From: Bizionia sp. M204
GTDB taxonomy: Bacteria; Bacteroidota; Bacteroidia; Flavobacteriales; Flavobacteriaceae
DNA length: 64,000 bases
Assembly: GCF_023205095.1 (NCBI RefSeq)
Contig: NZ_CP046242.1
Location: 609,001-673,000 of the forward strand
Reading direction: 5' to 3'
Positions 38,461 through 45,884 of the stretch are shown here, piece after piece (positions within the stretch are counted from its first letter, which is position 1; every line of letters starts with the position of its first letter). The translations under genes and the position numbers were made by a program. The notes under the pieces are model-generated. The model made no database searches. It had not been told where the DNA came from and saw only the letters and a list, made by a program, of their open reading frames with translations.

Positions 38461-39312
38461 TTAGTTTTTCTCGAATGTTAAGTAATCGGTTCCGCCACCT
38501 CCGCCACTTACATCTATTAACTCAATTCTGGTTGCTGATTGTGATACAAAGTCCCAATCGTCATTTAAATCTTGAAAGTTATTGGTAAGATTGAAATTGA
38601 TATTGAAGTCTAAATCATCCAGATGGTCATCATTACTATTGCTATCTGTTATACTCCATGTACCATTGTATTCCGTTGTGCCATTGTTGGCATTTAAGAC
38701 ACCTGAACTATTGAAGGTGAAATTATAGCCTGAAAAATTGGTGGTTTCATCGGTTCCGGAATCTACAAAATTAGTAATTCGCCAGGTTCCTGTTGCCACA
38801 TTATCTTGTATGGTGGTTTGGGTTTCTGATGAACAATTGCTGTTTGGCGCGCCGACTGTAAAGGTTAAATAATCGGTTCCGCCATTGCCACCACTGACAT
38901 CTATAAGTGCAATGGAATTAGCGCTATAACTAATAATGTCCCAATCATCATTTAAATCTTCAAATTCATTGGTGAGGTTGAAGTTGATGTTAAAATCTAG
39001 GTCGTCTTGGCTGTCATCATTACTGTTACTATCTGTAATGCTCCAGGTTCCTGTGTAAGTATTATTACTACTAGTTGCTGTTAGTGTGCCGTTAGCACCA
39101 AATTGAAAGGCATAGCAGGAAAAATGACCAGTTTCATCATTTCCAGAATCTACAAAGCGTGTAATGATCCAGGTATTGGCTGTTACACTGGCTTGAATTT
39201 GTGCTTGGGTGTTTTGATTGTTATTGCTGTCATCATCTGATGAACAGGACCATGCCATGATGCTCAATCCGAAAAGGAGCAGTAGTTGGTGCTTAAATTT
39301 GATTGGTTTCAT
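38461..39312 (-). CDS. surface lipoprotein with two tandem lipocalin-like domains
   Basis: 283 aa from ATG 39312. A lipoprotein signal (LLLFGLSIMAWSCSSDDD) is followed by two copies of a domain of about 110 residues. Each has W-x-I-T-x-F-V-D-S-G near the start, the shared block GTWSITDSNSNDD, then DDLDFNINFNLTN, a DLNDDWD block, and ends LIDVSGG-x-GGTDYLTF. The block is almost identical in both, so the domain was duplicated within the gene. The -CSSDDD tail after the lipidated Cys suggests surface export in Bacteroidota. Ligand unknown. A longer frame to 39396 lacks a sensible start. Confidence 0.8.
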   Translation of the reverse strand: MKPIKFKHQLLLLFGLSIMAWSCSSDDDSNNNQNTQAQIQASVTANTWIITRFVDSGNDETGHFSCYAFQFGANGTLTATSSNNTYTGTWSITDSNSNDDSQDDLDFNINFNLTNEFEDLNDDWDIISYSANSIALIDVSGGNGGTDYLTFTVGAPNSNCSSETQTTIQDNVATGTWRITNFVDSGTDETTNFSGYNFTFNSSGVLNANNGTTEYNGTWSITDSNSNDDHLDDLDFNINFNLTNNFQDLNDDWDFVSQSATRIELIDVSGGGGGTDYLTFEKN

Positions 39313-39619
39313 GTTAATTGCTGTTTTATATGTTATTGTAAAATAACGAAATAGTACCGATTTCATTGCATGTGGTTGTGTTTTTTTTAAAATCATTCAG
39401 TTGATTACTAATTATTTAGAAATAGAAATCTTCGTGTGTTTAAAGCAACCTACACTTTTTATGGCATGCTCCGTTGGTGACATTTGAGGTTTTTAGCTTG
39501 TTGGGTTTGTAGGGTTTGTCGCGCTGGCCATTTTAAGTTTTAAATTTATGGGTTTGTATTGTTGGGTTGTTGGGTTTTCTCGCGGAGGCGCAAAGTTGCA
39601 AAGTTGTTTTCTGCCTAGC

Positions 39620-39716
39620 GGCAGACAGGGTTGTGGAGTTGTTTAATTGCAAAGACGCAAAGACACAAATATTCAAGGTTCAAAGTTCAAATCTGCTTTT
39701 TGGCAGACAGGGTTGT
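39620..39716. repeat. two copies of a short intergenic element
   Basis: ggcagacagggttgt occurs at 39620-39634 and 39702-39716. Each copy is preceded by ctgc (39611-39614 and 39693-39696), which could pair with gcag to form a small hairpin. Confidence 0.6.
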
Positions 39717-39751
39717 AGCGGGTAGCGGTAGTGTGTTTTTGCGTTTGTTAT

Positions 39752-39780
39752 AAAAAAAGTCCTACAGGGTATGCAGGACT
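39752..39780 (-). terminator. terminator, minus strand
   Basis: Arms agtcct (39758-39763) and aggact (39775-39780), followed on the minus strand by seven T. The nearest minus-strand gene upstream ends 290 bp away at 40068, so the transcript has either a long 3' UTR or an unannotated small RNA here. Confidence 0.65.
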
Positions 39781-39912
39781 AAAGATTTTCATCTATGGCA
39801 TATAGCCTTATTGTGATAAAATTAAAGATTAGAAAGTACGATATTGGTTGGTTTAAAACCTTATAGCTTCCTTTATTATTATTATTATCATATTTACATA
39901 AGGTTGTAATTA

Positions 39913-39950
39913 ACCCTAAAAAGAAGATAGCTGGAAACAGCTTTTGGGTT
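39913..39950. ncRNA. nested hairpin, possible structured RNA
   Basis: Inner stem AGCTG/CAGCT with GAAA tetraloop (39929-39942), flanked by AACCC-t-AAAA (39913-39922) that can pair with TTTTGGGTT (39942-39950). A T-run follows on the plus strand. No plus-strand gene lies upstream, so it is either a terminator of an unseen RNA or a stable 3' UTR element of the minus-strand transcript. Confidence 0.3.
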
Positions 39951-40067
39951 TTTGGATGGCCCGTTTTATGTAATTAAATAATGAAATTCATAATTCTTTA
40001 ATTTTTATAAGATAGCAACTGGTACCTTTTTTTTGAAAGTTTTTAAAAGAACTAAATACGGAACGCA

Positions 40068-40592
40068 TTATAGTTGAAATAAGATACCAGCATTCACGAT
40101 AACTTGTTCATAATCGCTTACCACATATTTAGGCTCTAGATACACACTTAATTTCTCTGAAAATTGCCAACGGCCACCAGCTCCAATATTAACACCAAAG
40201 GCACTATCACTAACTTCATAGGTTTCATAATAATAACTATAATAGGAAGCGCCTGATTTATAATTTGAATAATTAACACCTAAAAGGGGGTAAATTTTCA
40301 ACTTATTTTCAAGAATTGGGAAGAAATAGTGGGCATTGGCATCTACGGCCAGCGTATTTTGATTAAATCCATAGAGGTTATTTCCAAAAAAATAGGTAAT
40401 ACCTGGAGATACAGTAATTTCATCTGTGATATTAAACTCGGCTTTTGCGGTAATTCCAGGGTCCGAAATTTTTTCGTTGTATCCCAATCCGCCACCAATG
40501 GCTATTTGTGCTTGCATTTGTAAACCTAAAAGCATTATAATGCAGCAGGTTAATAAGCCGACGTTATTTTTTAAAATTTGTGTGTGTTCCAT
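40068..40592 (-). CDS. outer-membrane beta-barrel protein (174 aa)
   Basis: A signal peptide (ending LQMQAQ) is followed by alternating hydrophobic strands: IAIGGGLGYNE, GITAKAEFNITDEITVSPGITYFFG, AHYFFPI, KIYPLLGVNYSNY, GVNIGAGGRWQFSEKLSVYLEPKYVV, and a terminal strand VNAGILFQL. This is the pattern of small 8-stranded outer-membrane barrels (OmpX/OMP_b-brl family). Function unknown. ATG 40592 is chosen; the longer frame to 40631 runs into a hairpin that ends the upstream gene. Confidence 0.85.
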   Translation of the reverse strand: MEHTQILKNNVGLLTCCIIMLLGLQMQAQIAIGGGLGYNEKISDPGITAKAEFNITDEITVSPGITYFFGNNLYGFNQNTLAVDANAHYFFPILENKLKIYPLLGVNYSNYKSGASYYSYYYETYEVSDSAFGVNIGAGGRWQFSEKLSVYLEPKYVVSDYEQVIVNAGILFQL

Positions 40593-40623
40593 ATTTACGT
40601 GATAATAAATTGGTGAATAATAA

Positions 40624-40657
40624 CAGGCCATTCCAAATTTGTTTTTGAAACGGCCTG
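40624..40657 (-). terminator. hairpin after the FN3 lipoprotein gene
   Basis: Arms CAGGCC (40624-40629) and GGCCTG (40652-40657), extended by weaker pairs, followed by ttattatt on the minus strand. It starts 10 bp past the stop at 40668. Confidence 0.55.
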
Positions 40658-40667
40658 ATTTTTATTG

Positions 40668-41372
40668 TTACTTAATAAAAGTTATTATATTTCCACTTGC
40701 GTTTACTACAAGCTCTGTTGGTGAAATAGATTGGATATCCCAAAATTCAGCATTGCCATCAACAGTAACCTCAATTTGAAATCTATCGATAACTTGGTAG
40801 GTTCCATTTGCACTCGTCATTAATACGCAATTGTCGTTAGTATCTTCGTCATAGTTCGTTATTTGAAAGAATAAGTCATCTGTAAAATTGATAAATGAAT
40901 TTTTCTTACATTCTGTTAATGGCGGTGCTCCAGCCTGACTTTCAAAATACCACTTTCCTAATATGGCTTCACCAGTAGTCAGCTCTCTGGTTGTAAACGA
41001 ATCTATATTACTTTGTGTGGTGTTTCCATTTGTATCTTTTGCTACAACCATCCAGTAATATGTGGTTTCTGCTTGTAAATCTGTTTGTGTATTATAAGAC
41101 GTTATATTTAAGTTATTTGCAATAGCCATTTGGGGTGGATTTTGAGTATCTAAAAAAACTTGGTAAGAAACAACATCGCCCTCTGGATCTGTTGCAGTTT
41201 CCCAAGATAACTGAAGCTGCAAATCAGCATCATTAGCTACGTCTATAACATTAAAATTGTTGGGTGCTTGATTTGTTTGTATACTATCATCATCGCTACT
41301 ACAGTTTGTAAAAGCGATGCTCGTTACGAGTACTAAAAATAAGATTTTGAAATTTACTTGTGTGTTTTTCAT
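40668..41372 (-). CDS. lipoprotein with fibronectin type III-like and lipocalin-like domains
   Basis: 234 aa. Lipoprotein signal ending FTNCSSDDDS. Residues 35-130 form an FN3-like domain (LSWETATDPEGDVVSYQVFLDT ... LQAETTYYWMVVAKDTNGNTT). Residues 135-234 look like a lipocalin-type domain (ILGKWYFESQAGAPPLTECKKNSFINFTDD ... GTYQVIDRFQIEV). Such proteins are surface lipoproteins in Flavobacteriaceae; ligand unknown. It is not preceded by the 21-bp repeat operators found upstream of its neighbours. Confidence 0.82.
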   Translation of the reverse strand: MKNTQVNFKILFLVLVTSIAFTNCSSDDDSIQTNQAPNNFNVIDVANDADLQLQLSWETATDPEGDVVSYQVFLDTQNPPQMAIANNLNITSYNTQTDLQAETTYYWMVVAKDTNGNTTQSNIDSFTTRELTTGEAILGKWYFESQAGAPPLTECKKNSFINFTDDLFFQITNYDEDTNDNCVLMTSANGTYQVIDRFQIEVTVDGNAEFWDIQSISPTELVVNASGNIITFIK

Positions 41373-41418
41373 AATTATAAAAATTTTAATTTTTGAGTTT
41401 TGTGATTATCCTAAAAGC

Positions 41419-41469
41419 ACACCTTTATGATTGTAGCAATTGTAATTTGCTTTGTTTTCAAAAAGGTGT
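41419..41469 (-). terminator. possible terminator after the beta-helix lipoprotein gene
   Basis: Arms acaccttt (41419-41426) and aaaggtgt (41462-41469) enclose a loop that can fold further (gcaat/attgc). A short T-run follows on the minus strand. Confidence 0.35.
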
Positions 41470-41545
41470 TTTTTTAGGCGTGGTTTATAACTTGTTTTAG
41501 ACTATTCATGCGATATAAAGTAAACCAATTTATAGGGCTATTTAA

Positions 41546-42754
41546 TTAGTTATTACACATATAATCACCGTTTACATTTACTGTGGTATTATTGCTTTCG
41601 GTAAGGTTTGGATTTGTAGGGTCATAGCGGTTATATAAAGCACAAGCATCAATGTCCTTGAAGGTTGTGTTTGTAACTGTTAAAACGGGATCTACCCACA
41701 TTTCAATAGCACCACCAGCTCCTGCACCACCAGCGTATTCAATTAAAACGTTATTGAATTGCGTTAAAACAGATGAAGACCTATGGATAGCAAGTGCTTT
41801 CCAAGCGCCTGGCGCTTTTGTCACACCTGTAAAGGTAATTGGGTTCGTTGGAGTTCCTACTGCAATTAGAGCGCTACCTTCATTAAAAAGTTTATCTAGT
41901 TCAAGTCCTTTGCTATCTTCAAATTCTAAAATAACACCTGGTTCTAACGTTAATTGTGCGCCGTTTTTAATTACGATGTCATCAGCAGTACGATACGGTA
42001 CACTTAATGTTTTCCATGTTTGATTGGTTGATATTGTACCATCCTGACCTGCACTTAAACGAATGACATCCGTTGCGTTTCCTGTAAAATTGCCTCCAGA
42101 AATATTTTTTACAATATTGGTGTCTACATATAAAGGGATATTACAGTTATTTATGATTGTATTATTAATCTCTACATTATAATCAAAGCCTGTGGCAGCA
42201 ATACCATTGCTGAAACTATTTTTAATAGTTACAAGATTCAATCGGAAATAGGTGCCTGTCATTAATATAAGGCTTGCTGGCTCGCTATTACTGGTTAATC
42301 CACTAGCACCAGCATACTCCATAGTTACAAACTCGAAGCGGTTGTTTAAACTTTCACTAGAAACCATAATGCCTTTCCATGCGCCTTTTTCTTTGGTAGT
42401 TCCTGAAAATCTAATTGGATTACTTGAAGTGGCCATGGCATTTATAGAGCCACTTTCTTTAACTTTCATACCGGATCCGTCAGAGAATTCTATTACTACG
42501 CCTGGTTTTATTACTAAATCAATTTCTACCGATGCCACGCAGTTTACAATATAGTCTACACCATCGTTAACATTTTCTAATACCAAAATAGCTTCAGCAT
42601 TGTTGCTTTGAAAAGCATCACACTCTAAAATTACTGTTGGGTTAAGGTTTTGTGGTGGTTCATCTATGGAGTCGTCACTGCTACAACTAGCAAATGAGAA
42701 GCCGATTAAGGCTAAAAACAATATTGATTTTAAATTCATTTTTAAAGTAGTCAT
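41546..42754 (-). CDS. surface lipoprotein with right-handed beta-helix-like repeats
   Basis: 402 aa from ATG 42754; ATG 42739 is the alternative. Lipoprotein signal MNLKSILFLALIGFSFASC with SSDDS after it. The rest is parallel-beta-helix-like, with two related halves: PGVVIEFSDGSGMKVKESGS ... NPIRFSGTTKEKGAWKGIMV and PGVILEFEDSKGLELDK ... NPITFTGVTKAPGAWKALAI, each followed by FEFVTMEYAGASG or FNNVLIEYAGGAG. Beta-helix lipoproteins often bind or cut polysaccharides, but no catalytic site is recognisable. The promoter has TTG-N19-TAAATTTG and three 21-bp-spaced direct repeats; a start 30 nt past the expected transcription start matches the two sister genes. Confidence 0.82.
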   Translation of the reverse strand: MTTLKMNLKSILFLALIGFSFASCSSDDSIDEPPQNLNPTVILECDAFQSNNAEAILVLENVNDGVDYIVNCVASVEIDLVIKPGVVIEFSDGSGMKVKESGSINAMATSSNPIRFSGTTKEKGAWKGIMVSSESLNNRFEFVTMEYAGASGLTSNSEPASLILMTGTYFRLNLVTIKNSFSNGIAATGFDYNVEINNTIINNCNIPLYVDTNIVKNISGGNFTGNATDVIRLSAGQDGTISTNQTWKTLSVPYRTADDIVIKNGAQLTLEPGVILEFEDSKGLELDKLFNEGSALIAVGTPTNPITFTGVTKAPGAWKALAIHRSSSVLTQFNNVLIEYAGGAGAGGAIEMWVDPVLTVTNTTFKDIDACALYNRYDPTNPNLTESNNTTVNVNGDYMCNN

Positions 42755-42789
42755 GTTCAATTTTTATTAGGGTTAAAAAAATATTTGTA

Positions 42790-42876
42790 CAAATTTATCG
42801 TGTGAGGTTTCCTACACAATGCTTAATCAGAATTTGAGGTGTTTTGTTGAGTATTTGGTTGTTATGAATTAGTATT
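42790..42876 (-). promoter_or_regulatory. promoter with three direct-repeat operators (beta-helix lipoprotein gene)
   Basis: -33 TTG at 42819-42817, 19-nt spacer, -7 TAAATTTG at 42797-42790. Upstream lie three 9-mers (plus-strand spelling): ATCAGAATT 42826-42834, TTGAGTATT 42847-42855 and ATTAGTATT 42868-42876, exactly 21 bp apart. The nearest ends 6 bp before the -33 box. Confidence 0.75.
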
Positions 42877-42930
42877 CAACATTTGGCTATATAATTGTTT
42901 AAGCTATTTCATAAAATTTCTATGTAATAG

Positions 42931-44265
42931 TTACTCTTGGGTAATTTTTCGAACTTTAAAATTCTCACTATCCGTAACATATAGCGTATTTTGATTATCA
43001 ATAGTTATCCTTGCTGGTCTATCGAATTGCGCATCGGCACCAGTTCCGTCAGCAAAACCATCGGTGCTTCCAGCTATAGTACTGACCACACCAGTTGGCG
43101 TTATTTTCCGTATTTTATGATTTTTACTATCTGTAACATAAAGGTTACCTTGACTATCTATGGTTATTCCTTCTGGAGAATTAAATTTAGCATCCGCTCC
43201 TGTACCATCTGTGTATCCAGAAGTACTTCCAGCAAAAGTGCTAACCTCACCAGTAGGACTTATTTTTCGTATTATATTATTACCGCTATCGGCTACATAT
43301 ACATTTCCTTGATTGTCCTCGGTTAATCCTCTTGGACTTGAAAACTTGGCATTAGCTCCTGATCCATTTTCATAACCTTCAATACTTCCCGCTAAAGTAG
43401 TAACCATACCAGTTGGCGTAATTTTTCGAATCAATTGACTATCAATATAGGAGTCCGTTATATCGGTAACATAAAGATGAGCTTGATTATCGATAGTTAT
43501 ACCTTTTGGATAGGTGAATTCTGCATTTGTTCCCATTCCGTCAGCATTTCCATAAACACTACCTGCTAAAGTAGTAACCATACCATCTGGAGTAATTATA
43601 CGTATTTTACTGTTGCCGTTATCCGCAATATAGAAGTTGTTCTGACCATCCACGGTTATGTCCATAGGGCTTGCAAATTGTGCACTTGCTCCCATGCCAT
43701 CTGCAAAACCATCCGTGCTTCCAGCAAAGGTAGTAACGACACCACTTGGGGTGATTTTCCGAATTTTATGATTAAAAAGGTCTGTGACATACAGGTCGCC
43801 TTGATCAGTCATGGTTAATCCCGATAGGTAGCTAAATTGTGCGTTTGAGCCCATTCCATTTGCGTAACCATACGTGCTTCCGGCTAACGTGCTTACCTGA
43901 ATATCTGAAATAATATATTCAAATTCTGATCCTATTAATTCTGTGCTATTCACTAGAACTTTTACCAAGCCTGTGTAGGCTCTTGCTGGTACGGTTACGT
44001 TAATTTCTGTGTTGGTTACTGATTGTATGGTTGCTTCCACATTGTTGAAATAAACGGTAATATTATTCATATCGGTTCCAAAATGATTTCCGCTAATTGA
44101 AACAACGGTTCCTTTTGGCCCACTATCTGGCACCATATTACTTAAGGTTGCGGTTGGTGTAGGAGTAGGAGTTGGTTTCGCATCATCATCACTACTGCAA
44201 CTATAAGTTAAAACAATACTTAATACGAGAAATAATGCTTTGCAATTATTTTTTAAAAAATTCAT
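42931..44265 (-). CDS. surface lipoprotein with IPT/TIG domain and six NHL repeats
   Basis: 444 aa. Lipoprotein signal (LVLSIVLTYSC-SSDDD) and a Thr-Pro linker (PTPTPTPTATL) are followed by an IPT/TIG domain (MVPDSGPKGTVVSISGNHFG ... VTVPARAYTGLVKVLVNS, about residues 45-118). Six NHL repeats then form a beta-propeller, each with a core like V-S-T-x-AGS-x-x-G-x-x-DG-x-G and L-Y-V-T-D-x-x-N-H-K-I-R-K-I-T-P. NHL propellers on the surface bind proteins or glycans. Function unknown. Three 21-bp-spaced repeats lie upstream of the promoter, as for the beta-helix gene. Confidence 0.88.
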   Translation of the reverse strand: MNFLKNNCKALFLVLSIVLTYSCSSDDDAKPTPTPTPTATLSNMVPDSGPKGTVVSISGNHFGTDMNNITVYFNNVEATIQSVTNTEINVTVPARAYTGLVKVLVNSTELIGSEFEYIISDIQVSTLAGSTYGYANGMGSNAQFSYLSGLTMTDQGDLYVTDLFNHKIRKITPSGVVTTFAGSTDGFADGMGASAQFASPMDITVDGQNNFYIADNGNSKIRIITPDGMVTTLAGSVYGNADGMGTNAEFTYPKGITIDNQAHLYVTDITDSYIDSQLIRKITPTGMVTTLAGSIEGYENGSGANAKFSSPRGLTEDNQGNVYVADSGNNIIRKISPTGEVSTFAGSTSGYTDGTGADAKFNSPEGITIDSQGNLYVTDSKNHKIRKITPTGVVSTIAGSTDGFADGTGADAQFDRPARITIDNQNTLYVTDSENFKVRKITQE

Positions 44266-44303
44266 TGTGTTATTTTTTGATTTATATAAATGATATAATT
44301 ATT

Positions 44304-44390
44304 TAAAAGTAAAATGTATAGTTTCCTTCACAAGAGGCAATCAGAATTTGGAATGTGTTTATGTGTAAATAGCCAATATGCATTAGAATT
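44304..44390 (-). promoter_or_regulatory. promoter with three direct-repeat operators (NHL lipoprotein gene)
   Basis: -33 TTG 44333-44331, 19-nt spacer, -7 TACTTTTA 44311-44304. Repeats (plus-strand spelling): ATCAGAATT 44340-44348, ATGTGTAAA 44361-44369 (weak), ATTAGAATT 44382-44390, 21 bp apart. Between the boxes it shares TTGTG-x-AGGAAAC with the beta-helix promoter. Confidence 0.75.
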
Positions 44391-44546
44391 CAGTTTTTTA
44401 ATTTTCAAAAAATATCTGTTTATATTTCGGCTTGATTAATTTAGTTTAACCAAACGTCGTTTTCTATTGGTGTTTTAAAAACGACATGGTAAACACACGA
44501 ATTCTAAAAATTTTAAAATTATTTTGGATTATACCTATTACTACAT
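44391..44546. other. intergenic stretch without recognised features
   Basis: AT-rich, no gene, repeat or promoter recognised. It lies between the operator block of the NHL gene and the terminator at 44547. Confidence 0.5.
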
Positions 44547-44578
44547 AAAAAAAGACTTCATGCTTGAAGTCTTTTTTT
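44547..44578. terminator. bidirectional terminator after the DUF4412 gene
   Basis: Perfect 14-bp arms (aaaaaaagacttca / tgaagtcttttttt) with a tgct loop and T-runs on either strand. It lies about 120 bp past the DUF4412 stop codon. Confidence 0.85.
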
Positions 44579-44699
44579 AAAATATATAATTTTGAATGAT
44601 TTATACGCTATTGGCTCCAGCTTGATACTTGCCAACTAAAAACATTATAGAAAACACTAATTGTTTTTTAATATAAAATAGGCATTTTGTAGTCTATTA

Positions 44700-45485
44700 T
44701 CACAAACCATCTAAAACATCATTAACCTTGTATGAGCTTATATCGAAATATTTGTCATCTGATGTTTTCTGAAAAGTAGTTATGTTCATTTGCATACTTG
44801 GTGTATCGCTGTTTTTTTCGAAGTAAACATAACGAACCATCATACCTTTTGGAAAGTTTTCATCCACATTCTTTATTTTATTTGAGGTTGCCATTTTAGA
44901 AAAATATTTGATTTGTCCACCAAAAAGATGATTGCCATTTAAATCGATATTAATATCCTGAGAAACCCAGGCATACATTTTAGTTTTCTCTTTTTTGTTT
45001 GTATAAATATACTTTCTGCAATTAAAGCCATAAATATCTTGTTGCTCATCGGTTCGTTTCCATTGACCGTTATCATCTTCAAAATCTACACCACTTTCGG
45101 CCTTTTTTTTAGCCATTTTCTGGAAATTAATCATGGGCATTTTTGTGGCGGTTTTCCCTTTTTCATTAATCATATAGGTTGCAGCGCCTTCATAATCAAA
45201 TAGCATGCGTGCTTCATTTTTATCACCTTCATTCATAATCATACATTCACCTGTATTACCAAAAACCATTTTGACCGTCATGGTTTCTTTCAGCTTACCA
45301 TTGTTTTTAAAGCTCTTGGTTTCCATAACTAAAGTCGCTTTTACTGGGTTTTCAGGAATGGGATAACACTTATCGTTTTCATACGTTATATCTTCAATAG
45401 CTTCACGTTCTTTTTCTCGTTGAGGTTCGGCATGTTGTTCTTTCATGTCTTTACGAACTTCATTCTTTATCTTACGCTTTATCAT
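44700..45485 (-). CDS. DUF4412-like protein, reading frame after the internal stop
   Basis: The uninterrupted 261-codon part (MIKRKIKNEVRKDMKEQ onwards) has a basic N-terminus, a Cys-containing DUF4412-like domain (VKATLVMETKSFKNNGKL, MIMNEGDKNEARMLFDYEGAATYMINEKGKTATKMP, YGFNCRKYIYTNKKEKTKMYAWVSQDI), and ends SSYKVNDVLDGL. On its own it has no signal peptide. The complete gene is 44700-45563, where the missing signal peptide is encoded in the same frame before a TAA; see that entry. If only this part were translated, the product would stay in the cytoplasm. Confidence 0.6.
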   Translation of the reverse strand: MIKRKIKNEVRKDMKEQHAEPQREKEREAIEDITYENDKCYPIPENPVKATLVMETKSFKNNGKLKETMTVKMVFGNTGECMIMNEGDKNEARMLFDYEGAATYMINEKGKTATKMPMINFQKMAKKKAESGVDFEDDNGQWKRTDEQQDIYGFNCRKYIYTNKKEKTKMYAWVSQDINIDLNGNHLFGGQIKYFSKMATSNKIKNVDENFPKGMMVRYVYFEKNSDTPSMQMNITTFQKTSDDKYFDISSYKVNDVLDGL

Positions 45486-45563
45486 GCCACGTTACGCTTG
45501 AATAGGAACCACGTACATAAAAGAAAGCAAAATTATAAACGAAATTTTAAGTGTACTTTTCAT
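44700..45563 (-). pseudogene. DUF4412 gene interrupted by in-frame TAA at codon 24
   Basis: ATG 45563 opens a 23-codon signal peptide, MKSTLKISFIILLSFMYVVP then IQA, stopped by TAA (45494-45492). The same frame continues with RGM IKRKIKNEV to the end of the DUF4412 domain. A Gln at the stop would restore a perfect signal-peptidase site (IQA/Q), so the likely change is CAA to TAA. The promoter and two 21-bp operators sit 31 nt or more upstream of ATG 45563, matching the sister genes and showing that 45563 is the real start. It may be a pseudogene, a sequencing or assembly error, or rarely a read-through. Confidence 0.75.
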
Positions 45564-45599
45564 GTTATTGATTATTTAATTGAACACTTAACGGTATGC

Positions 45600-45666
45600 T
45601 TAAATTAATCATATTTAAAACATACGACAAGCCCTAATGAGTGTTTGGTGTTAATGAATTAGAATT
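45600..45666 (-). promoter_or_regulatory. promoter with two direct-repeat operators (DUF4412 gene)
   Basis: -33 TTG 45630-45628, 20-nt spacer, -7-like TAATTTAA 45607-45600. Repeats (plus-strand spelling): ATGAGTGTT 45637-45645 and ATTAGAATT 45658-45666, 21 bp apart; the nearer one ends 6 bp before the -33 box. Confidence 0.65.
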
Positions 45667-45884
45667 GGGGTATATATTACTGTAAAGCACTACCGCTTTA
45701 TGTTATAGTATGCAAAAAGGCTAACACCGAAAACTAAAAATTTTAAAAACTAATAGGCTAGAAATAGGTGAATTTTACGTAACATAATTACGGTCCAATA
45801 GTTGGTGGTTCAAAATTAATTAGATAATCTAATTAAGATAATAGTTTTGTGTGATTATCCTAATTTTGCCAAATGGTTCGCGTA
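45667..45884. other. intergenic stretch with a 17-nt palindrome
   Basis: No gene seen. A perfect inverted repeat AATTAGAT-a-ATCTAATT lies at 45818-45834, about 50 bp past the LytTR gene's stop. It has no T-run, so a terminator role is uncertain. Confidence 0.5.

Larger units (their letters stand above)
39313..40067. other. long intergenic region with repeats and RNA-like structures
   Basis: No gene seen. It holds a repeated 15-nt element ggcagacagggttgt (39620-39634 and 39702-39716), low-complexity caaag/ttcaagg tracts, a minus-strand terminator (39758-39780), and a nested hairpin at 39913-39950. The first 100 bp should hold the lipoprotein promoter, but no clear box was found. Confidence 0.6.

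Noticed and set aside
38461..39396. Longer form of the two-domain lipoprotein starting at 39396
   Set aside because: The extension puts 28 residues before a complete lipoprotein signal; ATG 39312 is the sensible start.
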